DNA of 18,956 bases from Scleroderma bovista (taxonomy: Eukaryota; Basidiomycota; Agaricomycetes; Boletales; Sclerodermataceae). Every line of letters begins with the position of its first letter. The first letter of the stretch is position 1. The stretch spans positions 1 through 18,956 of the forward strand of contig JAYMGJ010000405.1 of the NCBI GenBank assembly GCA_037178675.1, read 5' to 3'. Below are positions 18,853 to 18,956 of this stretch, in pieces. Position numbers and translations under genes: made by a program. The notes under the pieces are model-generated. The model was not told the DNA's origin and made no database searches. It worked only from the letters and a program-made list of their open reading frames with translations.

Positions 18853-18956
18853 CTAGGGAAAAAAGACAGGATTCACGGCTCGGATTCCATCAATGGACAA
18901 GCCAAGTTTATTGAAGGGGTGCAAGTAGCGGTCAACAGAACAAAATCCAAATCAAT
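18853..18956 (-). other. Probable intron and upstream sequence of the Plavaka gene
   Basis: On the minus strand CTTTTTTCCCTAG immediately precedes the coding frame that starts at 18852 with EDTDGSSSPAVQ, so this stretch probably ends an intron. An AATAAA (minus) lies near 18909-18914 but no gene for it is visible. Confidence 0.4.

Noticed and set aside
18880..18956. TTTATTGAAGGGG near the right edge as an LTR like the one at 7036
   Set aside because: Only a short AATAAA-containing word is shared; the window ends before any LTR boundary could be tested.

Overview
The window looks like transposon-rich, gene-poor DNA from a filamentous basidiomycete (Agaricomycetes; perhaps Boletales, but that guess rests on remembered resemblance only). 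The reasons are short GT..AG introns of 47-70 nt with CTAAC/CTGAC branch motifs, two Plavaka-type DNA transposase remnants, a decayed Ty1/copia integrase, LTR pieces, and a fragment of a chitin synthase with a myosin-motor domain. I see no intact ordinary cellular gene, no rRNA, no convincing tRNA and no CRISPR array.

Layout. 19-1092 (+): 3' part of a Plavaka transposase in four exons, one in-frame TGA. 1298-1651: solo LTR with a 5-bp target duplication. 1699-2082 (-): broken chitin synthase motor-domain fragment, followed by a 73-74 bp tandem repeat (2095-2258). 2259-3640: G/C-rich ends with inverted similarity around a strand-biased minisatellite, possibly a non-autonomous DNA element. 3725-4391: solo-LTR-like unit. 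About 4640-6518: two tandem arrays, units near 140 bp and exactly 171 bp; on the minus strand the second reads as a 57-residue repeat protein with a single stop. 6519-11311: mostly non-coding, with an LTR-like promoter/poly(A) pair, small tandem repeats and three more minisatellite blocks. 11312-12650 (+): copia integrase and downstream polyprotein remnant. 12612-13008 (+): second, inverted copy of the 57-residue repeat family. 13679-18852 (-): nearly whole Plavaka transposase in nine exons.

The large Plavaka copy is the best-resolved object. Its reading frame and eight introns are still legible. It is broken by three TGA codons, a 284-bp LTR-like insertion with 5-bp duplications (14110-14403), and a 1.24-kb retroelement (17269-18507) with 15-bp target duplications, an ORF1-like reading frame, a 3' hairpin and an (AAT)n tail, but no reverse transcriptase. 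Several stops across unrelated elements are TGA where the family has, or probably has, arginine, suggesting CGA to TGA decay by CpG deamination or a RIP-like process. The parts do not form a pathway; the window records successive insertions, capture of host sequence and mutational decay. Family assignments come from recognising conserved residues by eye, not from a database search.
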